Shown: positions 36,048 to 46,110 of the stretch, piece by piece | Numbering within the stretch: the first letter of the stretch is position 1 | How the letters are laid out: every line of letters starts with the position of its first letter | Origin: Trichopria drosophilae | Taxonomy: Eukaryota; Arthropoda; Insecta; Hymenoptera; Diapriidae | Length of the DNA stretch: 64,000 bases | Assembly (NCBI GenBank): GCA_030407085.1 | Contig: CM059584.1 | Coordinates: 100,687,001 to 100,751,000, forward strand | Reading direction: 5' to 3' | The notes under the pieces: model-generated | What the model was told of the DNA's origin: nothing | What the model saw: only the letters and a program-made list of their open reading frames with translations | Database searches by the model: none | Made by a program: the position numbers and the translations under genes

Positions 36048-36245
36048 ATGAAAACAACAGCTATTTGGGTGTTCACTACAAATAGCATAATTATACAATT
36101 GGCTTTTGCAATTTTGGTATTTTTTGCGAACGTGCAATTAGCTACGACGAGTAAAATATTGAACTGTTATTACTTTTCAGTCATAAATAATGAAATTTGT
36201 AAAAAACATTTTGTCCCATTTGTGTATTATTTGATAAAACGGTAA
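36048..36245 (+). CDS. Speculative 65-codon ORF with signal-peptide-like start
   Basis: The N-terminus MKTTAIWVF followed by the hydrophobic run IIIQLAFAILVFFANVQLA looks like a signal peptide or membrane anchor. The remaining ~30 residues hold two cysteines and no known motif. There is no splice, promoter or family support; hydrophobic frames arise easily in AT-rich DNA. Listed only as a low-confidence candidate. Confidence 0.08.
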   Translation: MKTTAIWVFTTNSIIIQLAFAILVFFANVQLATTSKILNCYYFSVINNEICKKHFVPFVYYLIKR

Positions 36246-36249
36246 ATGA

Positions 36250-36830
36250 AAAATGTCCCTCTCGTGTTGTCAAAGTTGCGGCTCCTGAGTGAAAAATGTT
36301 TCGGAAGGACAATAACGACAGCGATACCTATCGATATTTCCAATCGAAATTCAGCTTATCGCGATAGTCGGTTTACGTGCAGCAGCCCGCGTTGCAGGAA
36401 CCGCTTATCTGCAAAGCTAGTGGTATGATGCGGAAATGTAGTTGGTAGATTACGCGCCTCTGCCTACATCGGGATTTCTCCTCCCAGCAGGAGGACTCGA
36501 ATTTTGTTCATCTCATCGATGGGCCAGAACGGCGAACAAGTGTTCCCCTTTTGTTCCTCGGTGCGGTTAGCGAAGCCGGAGTCGAAACAACATTTCGGCC
36601 CTTCGGTCGCATCGCCGAGTAATGAACGCCGCAGACCAATTCTGTAAGCCGCGCCCACAGCCGTGGGAATTACCGACAGCCGTGATTAATAACTGAATTG
36701 AAATTGAATGCGCACGGTTGATTAGTCGCCCGGAATACGATAACGTTGGACTGAGGAATAATTCGTTTCGCGAATCATCGTTAAGTAAATAAACATAAAG
36801 TACCACTTTAGCATCGGCCGAAATGAAACG
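36250..36830. other. GC-richer unique block, candidate regulatory DNA
   Basis: About 580 bp of CpG-rich, non-repetitive sequence between AT-rich flanks. It holds homeodomain-like cores (GATTAATAACT, TTGATTAATGG just beyond) and no frame above 79 codons. In insect deserts such blocks are often conserved enhancers, but conservation cannot be judged here. Confidence 0.35.
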
Positions 36831-37324
36831 TTCGTTTGATTAATGGCGAGGAAGTATAATTACATTGTACTTGAAATTGCATGATTACTGAAATGGGAGA
36901 TTGGTTAGCTAGCCCAGTGGAAAAACGAACTCGGGGTCAATCACGTGTGTGTGAATAAACCCAATTGGAATTTCTTATAATTTTAAGGTTAAAATTTGGT
37001 TGCAAAATATGTCAAGGAAATAGCATATATTTATTCTTTACATGAAAGTGAGTATTAAAATATTGTATCTTACACAGTAAAAATGTTCCCGTTTTTTAAT
37101 GGGTGTCATCTACACGAGGGTATATTTATCATGTGCCAAATGTGGCAGCTTTTGGCGTAAATAAATTCATTTATTAGTTATAATCCCTAATGGAAATTTT
37201 ATCGTTATATTTAGGACCCTAGCCAGGGCCCTTATTAAATCCGGGGTTCTGGCCTGAGCCATAAAATTCTACTAGGGATACCATAGAAAGTGTAATTTAG
37301 GCGACGGATCGAATAATTGGATTT
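36831..37324. other. Non-coding with an orphan MITE-like end
   Basis: TACACAGTAAAAATG near 37072 resembles Tc1-type MITE ends, but no partner was found. Around 37210-37290 there is CCCTAGCCAGGGCCC, a small palindrome. Nothing coding. Confidence 0.4.
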
Positions 37325-37765
37325 TGTATTTCGAAAATCAGACATCAGATTCGTAATCAGCGGCCTCGAAAACCCCCGAGTAGTAAGTTTTAAGAGAAAT
37401 CAGTTGGTTTTACAAAATTCATCCGCCATACTGAATCCGCCATTTTGAGGTTTGAAAATCAGATATCAGATTCGTCATCTGTGACCCTGAAAATATAAGA
37501 AACCATTGTCTCAGGTTAGTAATGAAATTATTGATCCAGTAGCAATTCAATATACCCATTTATAACCCATAGTTTACCGGAAGCAAAAAGTAATGTTATA
37601 TACGATTAAAATTTCCTCGTTTGTATTATTATCCTCAGACTGCTATGAGAAGTATTTAGTTAAATTTTCAGTTCAGCATTTTGAGAAATAGCCGAGTTAC
37701 AGTCAAATAAAACCAGAGGCCAACTAAAATCCCACAAATCCGATTGTTCGATCCGATGCTTCAAT
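37325..37765. repeat. Dispersed repeat, copy 2 (TCCGCCATATTGGATCCGACA family)
   Basis: ATCAGATTCGTAATCAGCGG, ATCCGCCATACTGAATCCGC, CAGCATTTTGAGAAATAGCC and GAGGCCAACTA follow the same order as in the 7100-7330 copy. An extra internal copy of the GAAAATCAGATATCAGATTC block lies at 37455, so this copy holds an internal duplication. A single weak block also appears at 40098-40140. Confidence 0.65.
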
Positions 37766-38316
37766 TATGTATATTCTGACAGAATGTCACTTTCATTCTT
37801 GTCTTAGTTACCTCGATTGTGATACATTTAATTACATACTATCTCTAATTTGATCGTTCTATCCCCTCTGTCATTCTTAACAATAGTGCCATGTTTCAGT
37901 GTCACTTCATCTTGATTCTTTTCCCATATTCAAATTTGTAAATTAGATTTTGTAAATTTCATGATCTAAGTGGTTCGTAATTTCAAAACCTTTTATCTTA
38001 ATTCTAACTTGGATACCCTTTTAGAGTCTATTTACGGGGATAGTCCTGTTATTTTTCGAAAACAAGTCCTGCTTCTATACCTGGTGACATATTACTCCCG
38101 ATATAATCGGTGATGTTTTAGCGCCAAAGATTCTTAAGATATGTGGTTCACGGTGCTCCTATTTTAACATCTTTTTTTTATCTCCTATTTGATCCATTAC
38201 ATGACCATATCCTATATTGTACCTGTAAGCGACTTTAAGAAATGCTTATAGTACAATATCGTAAGAAAATTGTAGAGAAACTCTGGATTTATTGTTAATG
38301 CATGCCTTTTGATAAT
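37766..38316. other. AT-rich non-coding
   Basis: I see nothing supportable in this stretch. Confidence 0.5.
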
Positions 38317-38480
38317 AATCATTAAACAATTGAAATTTGGTGGGCCTATGACCTGCACTAGCAAGGAATGGTAACTGCCTTATTCAAACATTTCAACAGT
38401 TAAGCGCCAAAAATATTTCAGCATCAGTTGCTACTAACAGATCACAAGCCCACCAAATTTGAATTGTTCAATGGTTTTAC
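38317..38480. mobile_element. 160-bp palindromic MITE (GGTGGGC family)
   Basis: Left AACAATTGAAATTTGGTGGG and right CCCACCAAATTTGAATTGTT are inverted, with the match continuing through GGCCTATGACCTG / AGATCACAAGCC and ATGGTAACTG / CAGTTGCTACT. A second partial copy lies at 24906-24992. Confidence 0.75.
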
Positions 38481-38699
38481 CTGGTGTTATCAGAAAACTA
38501 GTTTTGTTTGCCTCTTTTCATAACAGAAGAGTTTTGATTGATAAAATACCAAAAGAAAAATACTTATTCGATTTTGAATATTCACATTATTTGAACGTTA
38601 CTTGAAGCTTTATAGAATAATCCTGAAATCTAAAAAAAAGTTCTTCGCATCAAAGGTTTCCTCTTCTTCGAATGATAAAGAACCAGTAAATAATCCATC

Positions 38700-39218
38700 T
38701 TAAACCTTTTCATCCCGAAATGGGAAAGCAGGTACGTCAACTTGAGCTCAGTTTCTCTAGTAAACAGAATTTTTTTATTTCTACAAGATACCTTTTAACC
38801 CTTTTAGCGGGTGCACCTCAAAAACCCGACAAATCACAAAACAGACACTTCACAAAAACCCAACATTTAAAAACCAGACGTTTAAAAAAACGGAAATTAA
38901 AAAACAACAGATTTTCAATATGTGTGTATTTTGAAATGACTGGTTTTTAATCTCTGTTTTTGGAAATGTCCGGTTTTTGAATGTCAGTTTCTTAAATTAC
39001 TGGTTTTTGAATATCGGGTTTTGTGTTATATTTTATTTTATCTTACAATTTTGTTGTTTAAACAATCGTTTTCTGTTCAACTTTTTCAATGGTTCTGGAC
39101 AGAACATGCTTAGATATAGTAGGAAAGTTATATAGAAAAATTGACCAAAAATCTCTTTACTGGAGAATCTGAATTGAAGTCGTACATGCTTTTTTCATTT
39201 CGGGATGAAATGGGTTAA
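38700..39218. mobile_element. piggyBac-like MITE with another foldback element inserted
   Basis: TTAA at 38700-38703 and 39215-39218 flanks ends ACCTTTTCATCCCGAAATG and CATTTCGGGATGAAATGGG. The arms continue inward (AGGTACGTCAACTTGAG against CTGAATTGAAGTCGTAC; TTCTCTAGTAAACAGA against TCTTTACTGGAGAA). The inner segment from 38809 is a foreign insertion described separately. Confidence 0.8.
38809..39026. mobile_element. Nested foldback element of the GGGTGCACCTC family
   Basis: GGGTGCACCTCAAAAACCCG at 38809 is the same end as in the 9578-10078 element. It is followed by the same ACAGACA / AAAACCAGACGTTTA sub-repeats and their inverse (GGTTTTTGAAT...). The right end decays around 39026 and lacks the terminal GAGGTGCACCC. 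It sits inside the TTAA-flanked MITE, so it inserted later. A frame at 38720-38950 is incidental. Confidence 0.8.
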
Positions 39219-40967
39219 CGCCAGAAGTCACTTTTTTCAGAACAGAACATATATAACATTTTTTTTTATTTATTAAAAATATATACATACAAAGATAAAA
39301 CAAAATAATACGTGAGATTATAAAAGACCTACGTAGAAATTTCCTTGATCCGCCAATCAAATAGGTGCTACTATTACTAATGATAGGATACTGAACGGGT
39401 TTTTATGATAAGTACTGGCATTTATAGTCTAATTTATATTGAGCCTGTCAGTTAGTGATATATATCAGCTGTACTGACATACAGAGTAAACTTATTTCTG
39501 TGTCACTACTGAGCTCGCACTACCAAAAATATTACAATACTTCAAACGCTATCATGTGGAATGCTATACAATGTTGCACTACTTTTTTTTTTGCAACCTT
39601 CACAAACCGTACATAATCAAATATATACAAATTTGTATGTATTCAAATTCTTCAAAAAATTCAAAAATAATCCCTGAGGGTTTTCAGATTTTTATCTTTA
39701 AAATGAAAATGGTAAAAAAAAATGAAATGGGATATGTACACGAGTTGTAATAACAAAATGTCATTTTGCTTATTTGAACAATTTGGTATCTATTTCAAAT
39801 AAATAATATAATATATTTACAAATAATCATATTTGCCTTTTATTTTAATGGGAAAATGGTTATAACATTCACAAATGCATTATAAAGGTTACGTATTATA
39901 AAACAATGATTGCAAGGAAACTGACCTTTTGACATATTTCATTCGAAATGAACGAGTGTAATGTATTTTCATTTTAAAAATTGATCGTTGTGGTATTTCG
40001 ATAGCTGTGCTCGTAATTCAGGTAGTAAACATATTTTTCTGCATCCAGCAGTATAGCCTGGAGTATTCGAGATAATAAATTATCAATTCCAGAATGAAAA
40101 TCAGATATTTATTTTTCATTACGAGCGGCCCCGAAGTGGAACCAAATATAAAACTCATTATAATGAAACATACATTTACAGTACCCATTTAGAATTTCAT
40201 GCACATGTTGCATCCCATGCCAATTTACGTTAAGCGTATATTAATGCTTATATCATATTAGTTACTGTGCTGCTATTTTTTATACAAAAAATGGTGGAAA
40301 ACTGAACGTAAAGTTATGACAATTTAAATACTAATTTTAACAGATCGGTACTCAGTAATCATAAGAAGTAGTAATTTTATCACTGCTACTTAAATATGCA
40401 AATTAGTGATGTAAATTTTAAATGATTGTTGTATAATTGTTCTTTGTATTTGCTAGTAATATCGATTTCCTTATTAAAGTATTTATGTGTTTGACTTTAT
40501 GTTTGCAATCTTATGGATGTACTCTAATTTTACTATAGTGAAAAATCAGATTTCTACTATCAAAATCATTGAGTTTTATGGTCTGTTTCCTGAAACGATT
40601 TGTTGTACGTAATGCCGGAAGGTGTTAATTTGGGATTATTGAAGTCTGATACAGGCATTAAATGTGCATGTAAAAAAATATTACTTACAGGAAACTAATG
40701 AAAGGAATCTGTCCAAATTTATCGATATTAACAATTATACAGGTAAATCGCAAAACTCCTTTTATTGAAACCAATCAGTTTTCCCTGCACTGAAAATAAT
40801 TTATCGTGAAAAATGTACTTATCGAAAGTTGAACAAACGTATCAAAAACGAATAAAAACATTTTTTTCTACTACTAATCATTTACTTAATTTAATGAATA
40901 GTAGTCAAATTAACATAAATATTTACACAATATTCAGAATGATTTGAGATCAATAAATATATACTAG
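39219..40967. other. AT-rich non-coding
   Basis: Apart from one weak block of the dispersed repeat near 40098-40140, nothing is recognisable. Confidence 0.5.
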
Positions 40968-41136
40968 TACAGTAGAACTTTACTTCATTGCCCTTCACGT
41001 ATTTAGCGAAGGTAAGGTTAGTTCTTCTTCCCTCTTTCGTAATGCCAGTACCGTGCCTATAGACAGAAACGATGCGCATTTGTCGGACAACAAAGGCAAA
41101 ACCCCGAGTAGGACAATAACGTGAAGTTCTACTGTA
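40968..41136. mobile_element. 165-bp pogo-like MITE with TA target duplication
   Basis: CAGTAGAACTTTACTTCATT (40970) and its inverse AATAACGTGAAGTTCTACTG (ending 41134) are ~24-bp terminal inverted repeats flanked by TA (40968-40969 and 41135-41136). A 95-codon minus frame crossing it is an artefact of the element. Confidence 0.85.
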
Positions 41137-41538
41137 CATTAAAAAGGTCAATAGCACCATTAAAACTAATTCCGTCAAAAAATTTGCTTACATTTTTACT
41201 ACTCAAATTGTTTCTATAGCTGTTCAACGAAGTGTTATAAGTTACAATTACAGACGTAGAGAAGCTAAATAAATAAAAAATGTAGTGTTAAAATCAACTA
41301 AAAACGTATCTTCTTTTGTTTTCGTTTACTGCGTAGTGAAACTACAATAATTTTTTACAATTTAGTCAAATGAATTTCCAAAACTTCAATCCTCCAACTA
41401 TGTTAGTTGATTTAAATAATTTACGGTTATAACAGCGCAACTATAGATAATTTCATAGTCAATATTTACATGCATGTTACTTACGGTATATATGTTACAG
41501 ATGGTCAGCTATGGCCAATTTAAAAAACTTAAAAATCA

Positions 41539-42249
41539 CGGGGCGAAGCGGCTATATCGGGGTGAAGTGGCGAATCCTTATTTTTAGAGGTCTCGGAGAC
41601 GACTATCATAAAATTAAGTGCAAGTCATAATCTTTTAAGTTTTTATTGTTTGTTTTAATAAAAATAAAATTTCCGCAATGGCGGAATGAACCTCGTCAGA
41701 TATATCAAAGTTTCCAACAACAGTAAAGAAAGAAATTGCATCTTCGGAAGCTTTCAATACTCGTATTATATTGGGATCACATATTTTAAATTCGTCTTTA
41801 GTTACTCAATGCATTCATCAAAAAGGAATTCTAAATTACAAAATAATCACGGAATAGGGACACCAGGAAAAAAATGTTGCCGCTTCACTCCAAAGTATCA
41901 TTTGAACTTCCAGGTACGATATCTCATTATAAACGCACAAAAAAGGGACAATTCATGTTTTATAAATAATTAAAAAAAATATACTTTCAGAATAAATATA
42001 GAAATAGTGATTATTAAACTGCCAAAACGAAAATATTGACCAATCTGAGAACAAAGTATAGGAAAATGAGTTGAAAATTTTGTTTAAAATTACATTTCTC
42101 TCAAAGGTAGGTAAGAGAACAAAAAATGATATCATGCCTCAAAATGTAAAACATAGTGTAAACAAAGAAATCTCATATGATATTTTACAATCAGCATGAC
42201 CATAATGGAAATATTTGAGATTCGTCACTTCGCCCCGTCTTCCCCTATT
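41539..42249. mobile_element. ~0.7-kb element with GGGGCGAAG inverted ends
   Basis: The left end has two units, CGGGGCGAAGCGG (41539) and CGGGGTGAAGTGGCGAATC (41558). The right end GATTCGTCACTTCGCCCCG (42219-42237) is the inverse. The interior is AT-rich with a 95-codon plus frame (41686-41973) containing GKKCCRFTPKYHLNF, which I cannot place; it could be a transposase scrap. Related ends occur at 27312, 27606 and 52991. Confidence 0.6.
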
Positions 42250-44022
42250 AATTGCAAATAAACAAATATTATAATGTATTAAACTTCATAAATGTTTCTA
42301 AACAAGAAATAAATTATAATAATATTAATGGCAAAATTTGTTTATTTAAAAAATAGGGTTAGTATTACCGTTTGCAATTCATGTAAAAGTAGTATAAACG
42401 TTTGAAAACTGTGGAAGCAAGAAAATAGTTGGGTAGTAGGAAGTGGTGAATAAATTTAGTGGTTTATCTGCATGCACATTTACATGGAGAGTTATGCATT
42501 CGATAGACGTAAAAGAACGTTTCATTTTTCGTAATGTACTGGTATACTATCCATTAGGACACTTCACAAATACAATATCGAAGATGCACTTTCGACCACA
42601 TTTTTTGTCCGATGCGCTTATATTTTTCAGCATGCACATAAAATCTAGATCCCACGTCGAGTTATTTATCGTGTATCTCGACACAACCGTGGCGAAGCGA
42701 TTGTGCGACGAAATAATTGCATCGAATCGATGTAAACCACTCGCGTTGTGGAAAAGCTCTCACGGCAGCTCGCTAGTCGGATTTCATTTTCCTGCCAACT
42801 TCCGTCCAACCGAGCGCGATTTTCCCTTCCGCCCCCTTCAACCGTGCAACTTCCGGTTCCCCTCTTTTTCTCTCTTTCGAGCCTCTTGCTGCATTACTGG
42901 GATTCACCGATCCATAACAACTTCGCTCTGTGGGAGAATGGGAACTCAGAAAACGAGTGAAAAGACCGTGAGAGGACACGAAATTTCGAGTGGGAAATTG
43001 AAGGAGAAGGGGATGAAAACGAAACACACGACTAACGAAACATAAATTGCTGTTGCTCCTCGATGAAAAGTTGAATACAATAAATTGTCCCAATTAAAAC
43101 TGCGCCTATTCATTGGTGCACGAGTCCCCTGGCGAAATTCTCGGCGATTTCGTGAACTTCGAAATGCTGTGAGTTTTTGCCTCTGTATGCGGGACCAAAT
43201 GGCGTTAACCGTTGGGTACTAGACATTAGTTCGACTAATCGATTTGCCGATATTCCAGCATTTGGTAGTTGCAAATTTGCTTCCTTGCTGTGAATGAAAT
43301 GATTTTCATTAAACGAAATTGTCATCAAGAAATGCCGGAAGCCTTTGCGCGAATTTAAAAATCGAACTTTTAAAATAAACTGTAGGAATTGCGATAAATT
43401 AAAGTTGGATCTAGACAAAAGGAAGATAGGGTTTCGCTACATTTGAAACATAAAAATGCACAATCCCAATTTCAGACTTTTAAATTCTCATTTTTTACCC
43501 AAATTCAGAGTCTAAAAAAGAATTGCATAATGTGAAATATTAATTATTCATAATTTTATGAATTAATCTCGAACCTTGGAAACAATAAAATTTTGAAAAT
43601 TGTCCAGTTTCTCATATTTTTTTTTTATTTATGGGTGGGTACATATTGCTTCTCGGAAATAGTATTGACCTGTCGAAATTCTGTTTTGCCCGCGCAGATA
43701 TGAGTTTTTATTAATATCGAATGGTCCTTTCAAAATTTCGTTGCTCTAAATGTTTTAAATTTTTCTACATACTTTTTTTCATTAACCGAAAAATCTCACA
43801 CCACAAAATACATGTAATGTAGTGCCTGCTATTTAGTATGATTATTGTATTGTTCAATATAGTGTTGTTATTTCATTACACTTCGATAAATTGATTAAGA
43901 AAATTTAGTCTTCTGTAGAGAATTCTGAGACATAAATACACATCATCCACTTACAATATTTTTCATAATAAATTTTTATATTTTAATAATGAAGAACTAA
44001 TCGAAATACTCAGTTAACCTCA
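42250..44022. other. GC-richer block (42640-43420) with a 200-codon ORF of unknown status
   Basis: The plus frame 42443-43045 begins MVNKFSGLSACTFTW and is the longest in the window. It starts in AT-rich DNA and crosses into CpG-rich DNA. Its composition (many Phe, Ser, Arg, His) and overlapping 106-codon (minus, 42773-43093) and 70-codon (plus) frames suggest that GC content, not selection, keeps it open. No domain, signal peptide or family was recognised. The block may be regulatory or a non-coding exon. The flanks to 44022 are AT-rich and featureless. Confidence 0.3.
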
Positions 44023-45117
44023 TTAAACCCTTTTCATACCAAACAGCCATAATTTTGTCATGTTTTTCAACTGAATATTTGTCTGTGTAATGATAAGCAA
44101 AAAAATTTCAAAACCATATTTTCTGACGAATTTTTGTCCATACTATTCCAATCTGCTATTAGTTTTGTTCTATGACGATTCATTTTATCAAAATGGCGAC
44201 TACTTTACAAAAAAACGTGATTTTAAAAACTTTTTTATTCGGTTAACGTACTGTTAAATACCTTGAACGTTGTCCGATCAGCACAAGTATCTGGATCTTG
44301 TGGAATAATCATCATAACTAAAATTTTAGTGACGCAAAATGTCAAAATTAAAAATGGCCCATCCAATAAGGCGGTTTTTACGCGCATTTTTAATGTTTTT
44401 TTATTTTTTTTATATTTTTAGTTCCTGACGCTTACTTTTTGAATAGTTTTGTTATATGTATCTTATTCTGATACCGATTATGCTAGAAAATAACAATAGA
44501 AGATAACACGGAATTCAAAATGTCTGAAAATATTATATTTTTATTATAATGTAGATTTATTATGTTTATCTCAATCAGTTTGATATCGATTATGCAAGAA
44601 AATAACAATTCAAGATGATATGGTATTAAAAATAGTAGAAAATATTCTATTTTCTTCCGTAATCGATATGAAACTGAGATAAATGTAATAATTCTATTGA
44701 AAAAGTAAATGTCATGGACTAAAAACATAAAATAAAATAAAATAAACGTAACAAATGCGTGTAAAAAGCTGCCATATTGGAATTTTGAATTTTGACATCC
44801 TGCGTCATTTAAATTTTAGTTGTGGTTATTTGTCCGCAGGATCCAGACGCTTGTACCGCTCCGACAACCGGAACATTATTAGCCAGTGCGTAAAACAAAT
44901 GAAAAAAATGTAAAAAATAACGTTTTTTTTGTAAATTAGCCGTCATTTTGAAAAAATCAAACGTCATAGAACAAAACTAATATCAGATTTGAAAATTACG
45001 GACAAAAGTACGTCAGAAAATATAGTTTTGGACGTTTTTGCTTATATCATTACACAGTTAAATATTAACTTGAAAATCACAAAATAATTGTGACCTTTTA
45101 GCAAGAAAAGGGTTAAA
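44023..45117. mobile_element. 1.09-kb piggyBac-like foldback, CCCTTTTC family
   Basis: Left TTAA-A-CCCTTTTCATACC (44023-44040) and right AAGAAAAGGG-TTAA (ending 45117) flank arms of about 370 bp. Inverted matches include TTAGTTTTGTTCTATGACG (left) with CGTCATAGAACAAAACTAA (right), and CTGGATCTTGTGGA with TCCGCAGGATCCAG. Even the centre (44480-44700) is partly palindromic. No transposase. The GGG-TTAA layout fits piggyBac; the left flank has one extra A. Confidence 0.85.
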
Positions 45118-45611
45118 CTTAGTGAATCAGAAAGACAAGAACAGAATGTCAAAAATGGGATTCATCTTCTCTTTCAATTTTATGTCATTTTGCATTTAAC
45201 TTTTAATAATAATTATTTCTGAACTTATAGATTGTAGTTCCAGAAGCGAATCACTATAGATTAAAAATCGGTTAAAATTTTTAAAAGGACATTAAAGATT
45301 ATTTAATTAATAAGCTACACAGCTGAATATATTATAATTTTAATTGAAACATTATCATATTATGTTATTTGAAATTTACAAGCAAACAGAATTGGTTAAT
45401 TGTGAATAAATTTACATACGACACGTATAATAACTGTTTAATGAGGAAATAAATAGTTATTATTCACGAATGGATTATTCAACACCAATACAGGGATAAA
45501 CTACAAAATTATTTATTCTTCAGGTCGGTGCACTAAAGTGTTACTTTGTAACGAAATGAAAATTACAGAAACATTTTATTTTTCAAACAAAATTCTAAAC
45601 ACGCACTTGGC
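45118..45611. other. AT-rich non-coding
   Basis: I see nothing supportable in this stretch. Confidence 0.5.
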
Positions 45612-46110
45612 TCATAAGTTGGTACTATGACTATACAATACCCCACTTTTAAACATTTCATCACAGAAATTCAACATACGACAGTTCAACATTCGACTTT
45701 TCAACGTACATATCATCATCAATCATACATACGTACAACATATATATCGTTTGAACACAATCATTTCATCACATTATCATGTCAACACGAACCAAAAACA
45801 ATGCATTTAAATAAAATAATTGAAAATAAAAATTATATTATTATACTCCAAATAATACAAAAATATAACTAAACCTAACTTAACCTGACGTTACCTAACC
45901 TAACCTAACCTTATAACCTCATCTAAGCTAACCTAACTTAATCTATTTTGTTAAAATGTTTAATATAGTATGTTGAAATGGTCATTTGTTGACAAATTTT
46001 ATGATGAAATGTTTGTGTGTTGAAATGTTTATGATGAAGTTATCTTGTAGTGAAAACATACTTATGATGAAAGTTATGTCTTGAATAGTCGCATTACTTC
46101 CTAAGTTGTA
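45612..46110. repeat. Degenerate foldback with CCTAA (telomere-like) repeats in the loop
   Basis: Left GGTACTATGACTATACAATA and right TTGAATAGTCGCATTACTTC are inverted relatives. Between them, short units AACATTTCATCA, TTCAACAT and their inverses (GTTGAAATG, ATGATGAAATG) fill both arms. The loop, 45870-45940, is a degenerate CCTAA/AACCT run including ACCTAACCTAACCTAACC. TTAGG is the usual insect telomere unit, but AACCT runs are also common simple repeats. Ends are approximate. Confidence 0.55.

Noticed and set aside
40891..41178. 95-codon minus ORF
   Set aside because: It spans the pogo-like MITE at 40970-41134 and reads its terminal repeats.
45870..45940. True telomere or chromosome end
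   Set aside because: Unit is degenerate, only a few copies, and ordinary sequence continues on both sides.
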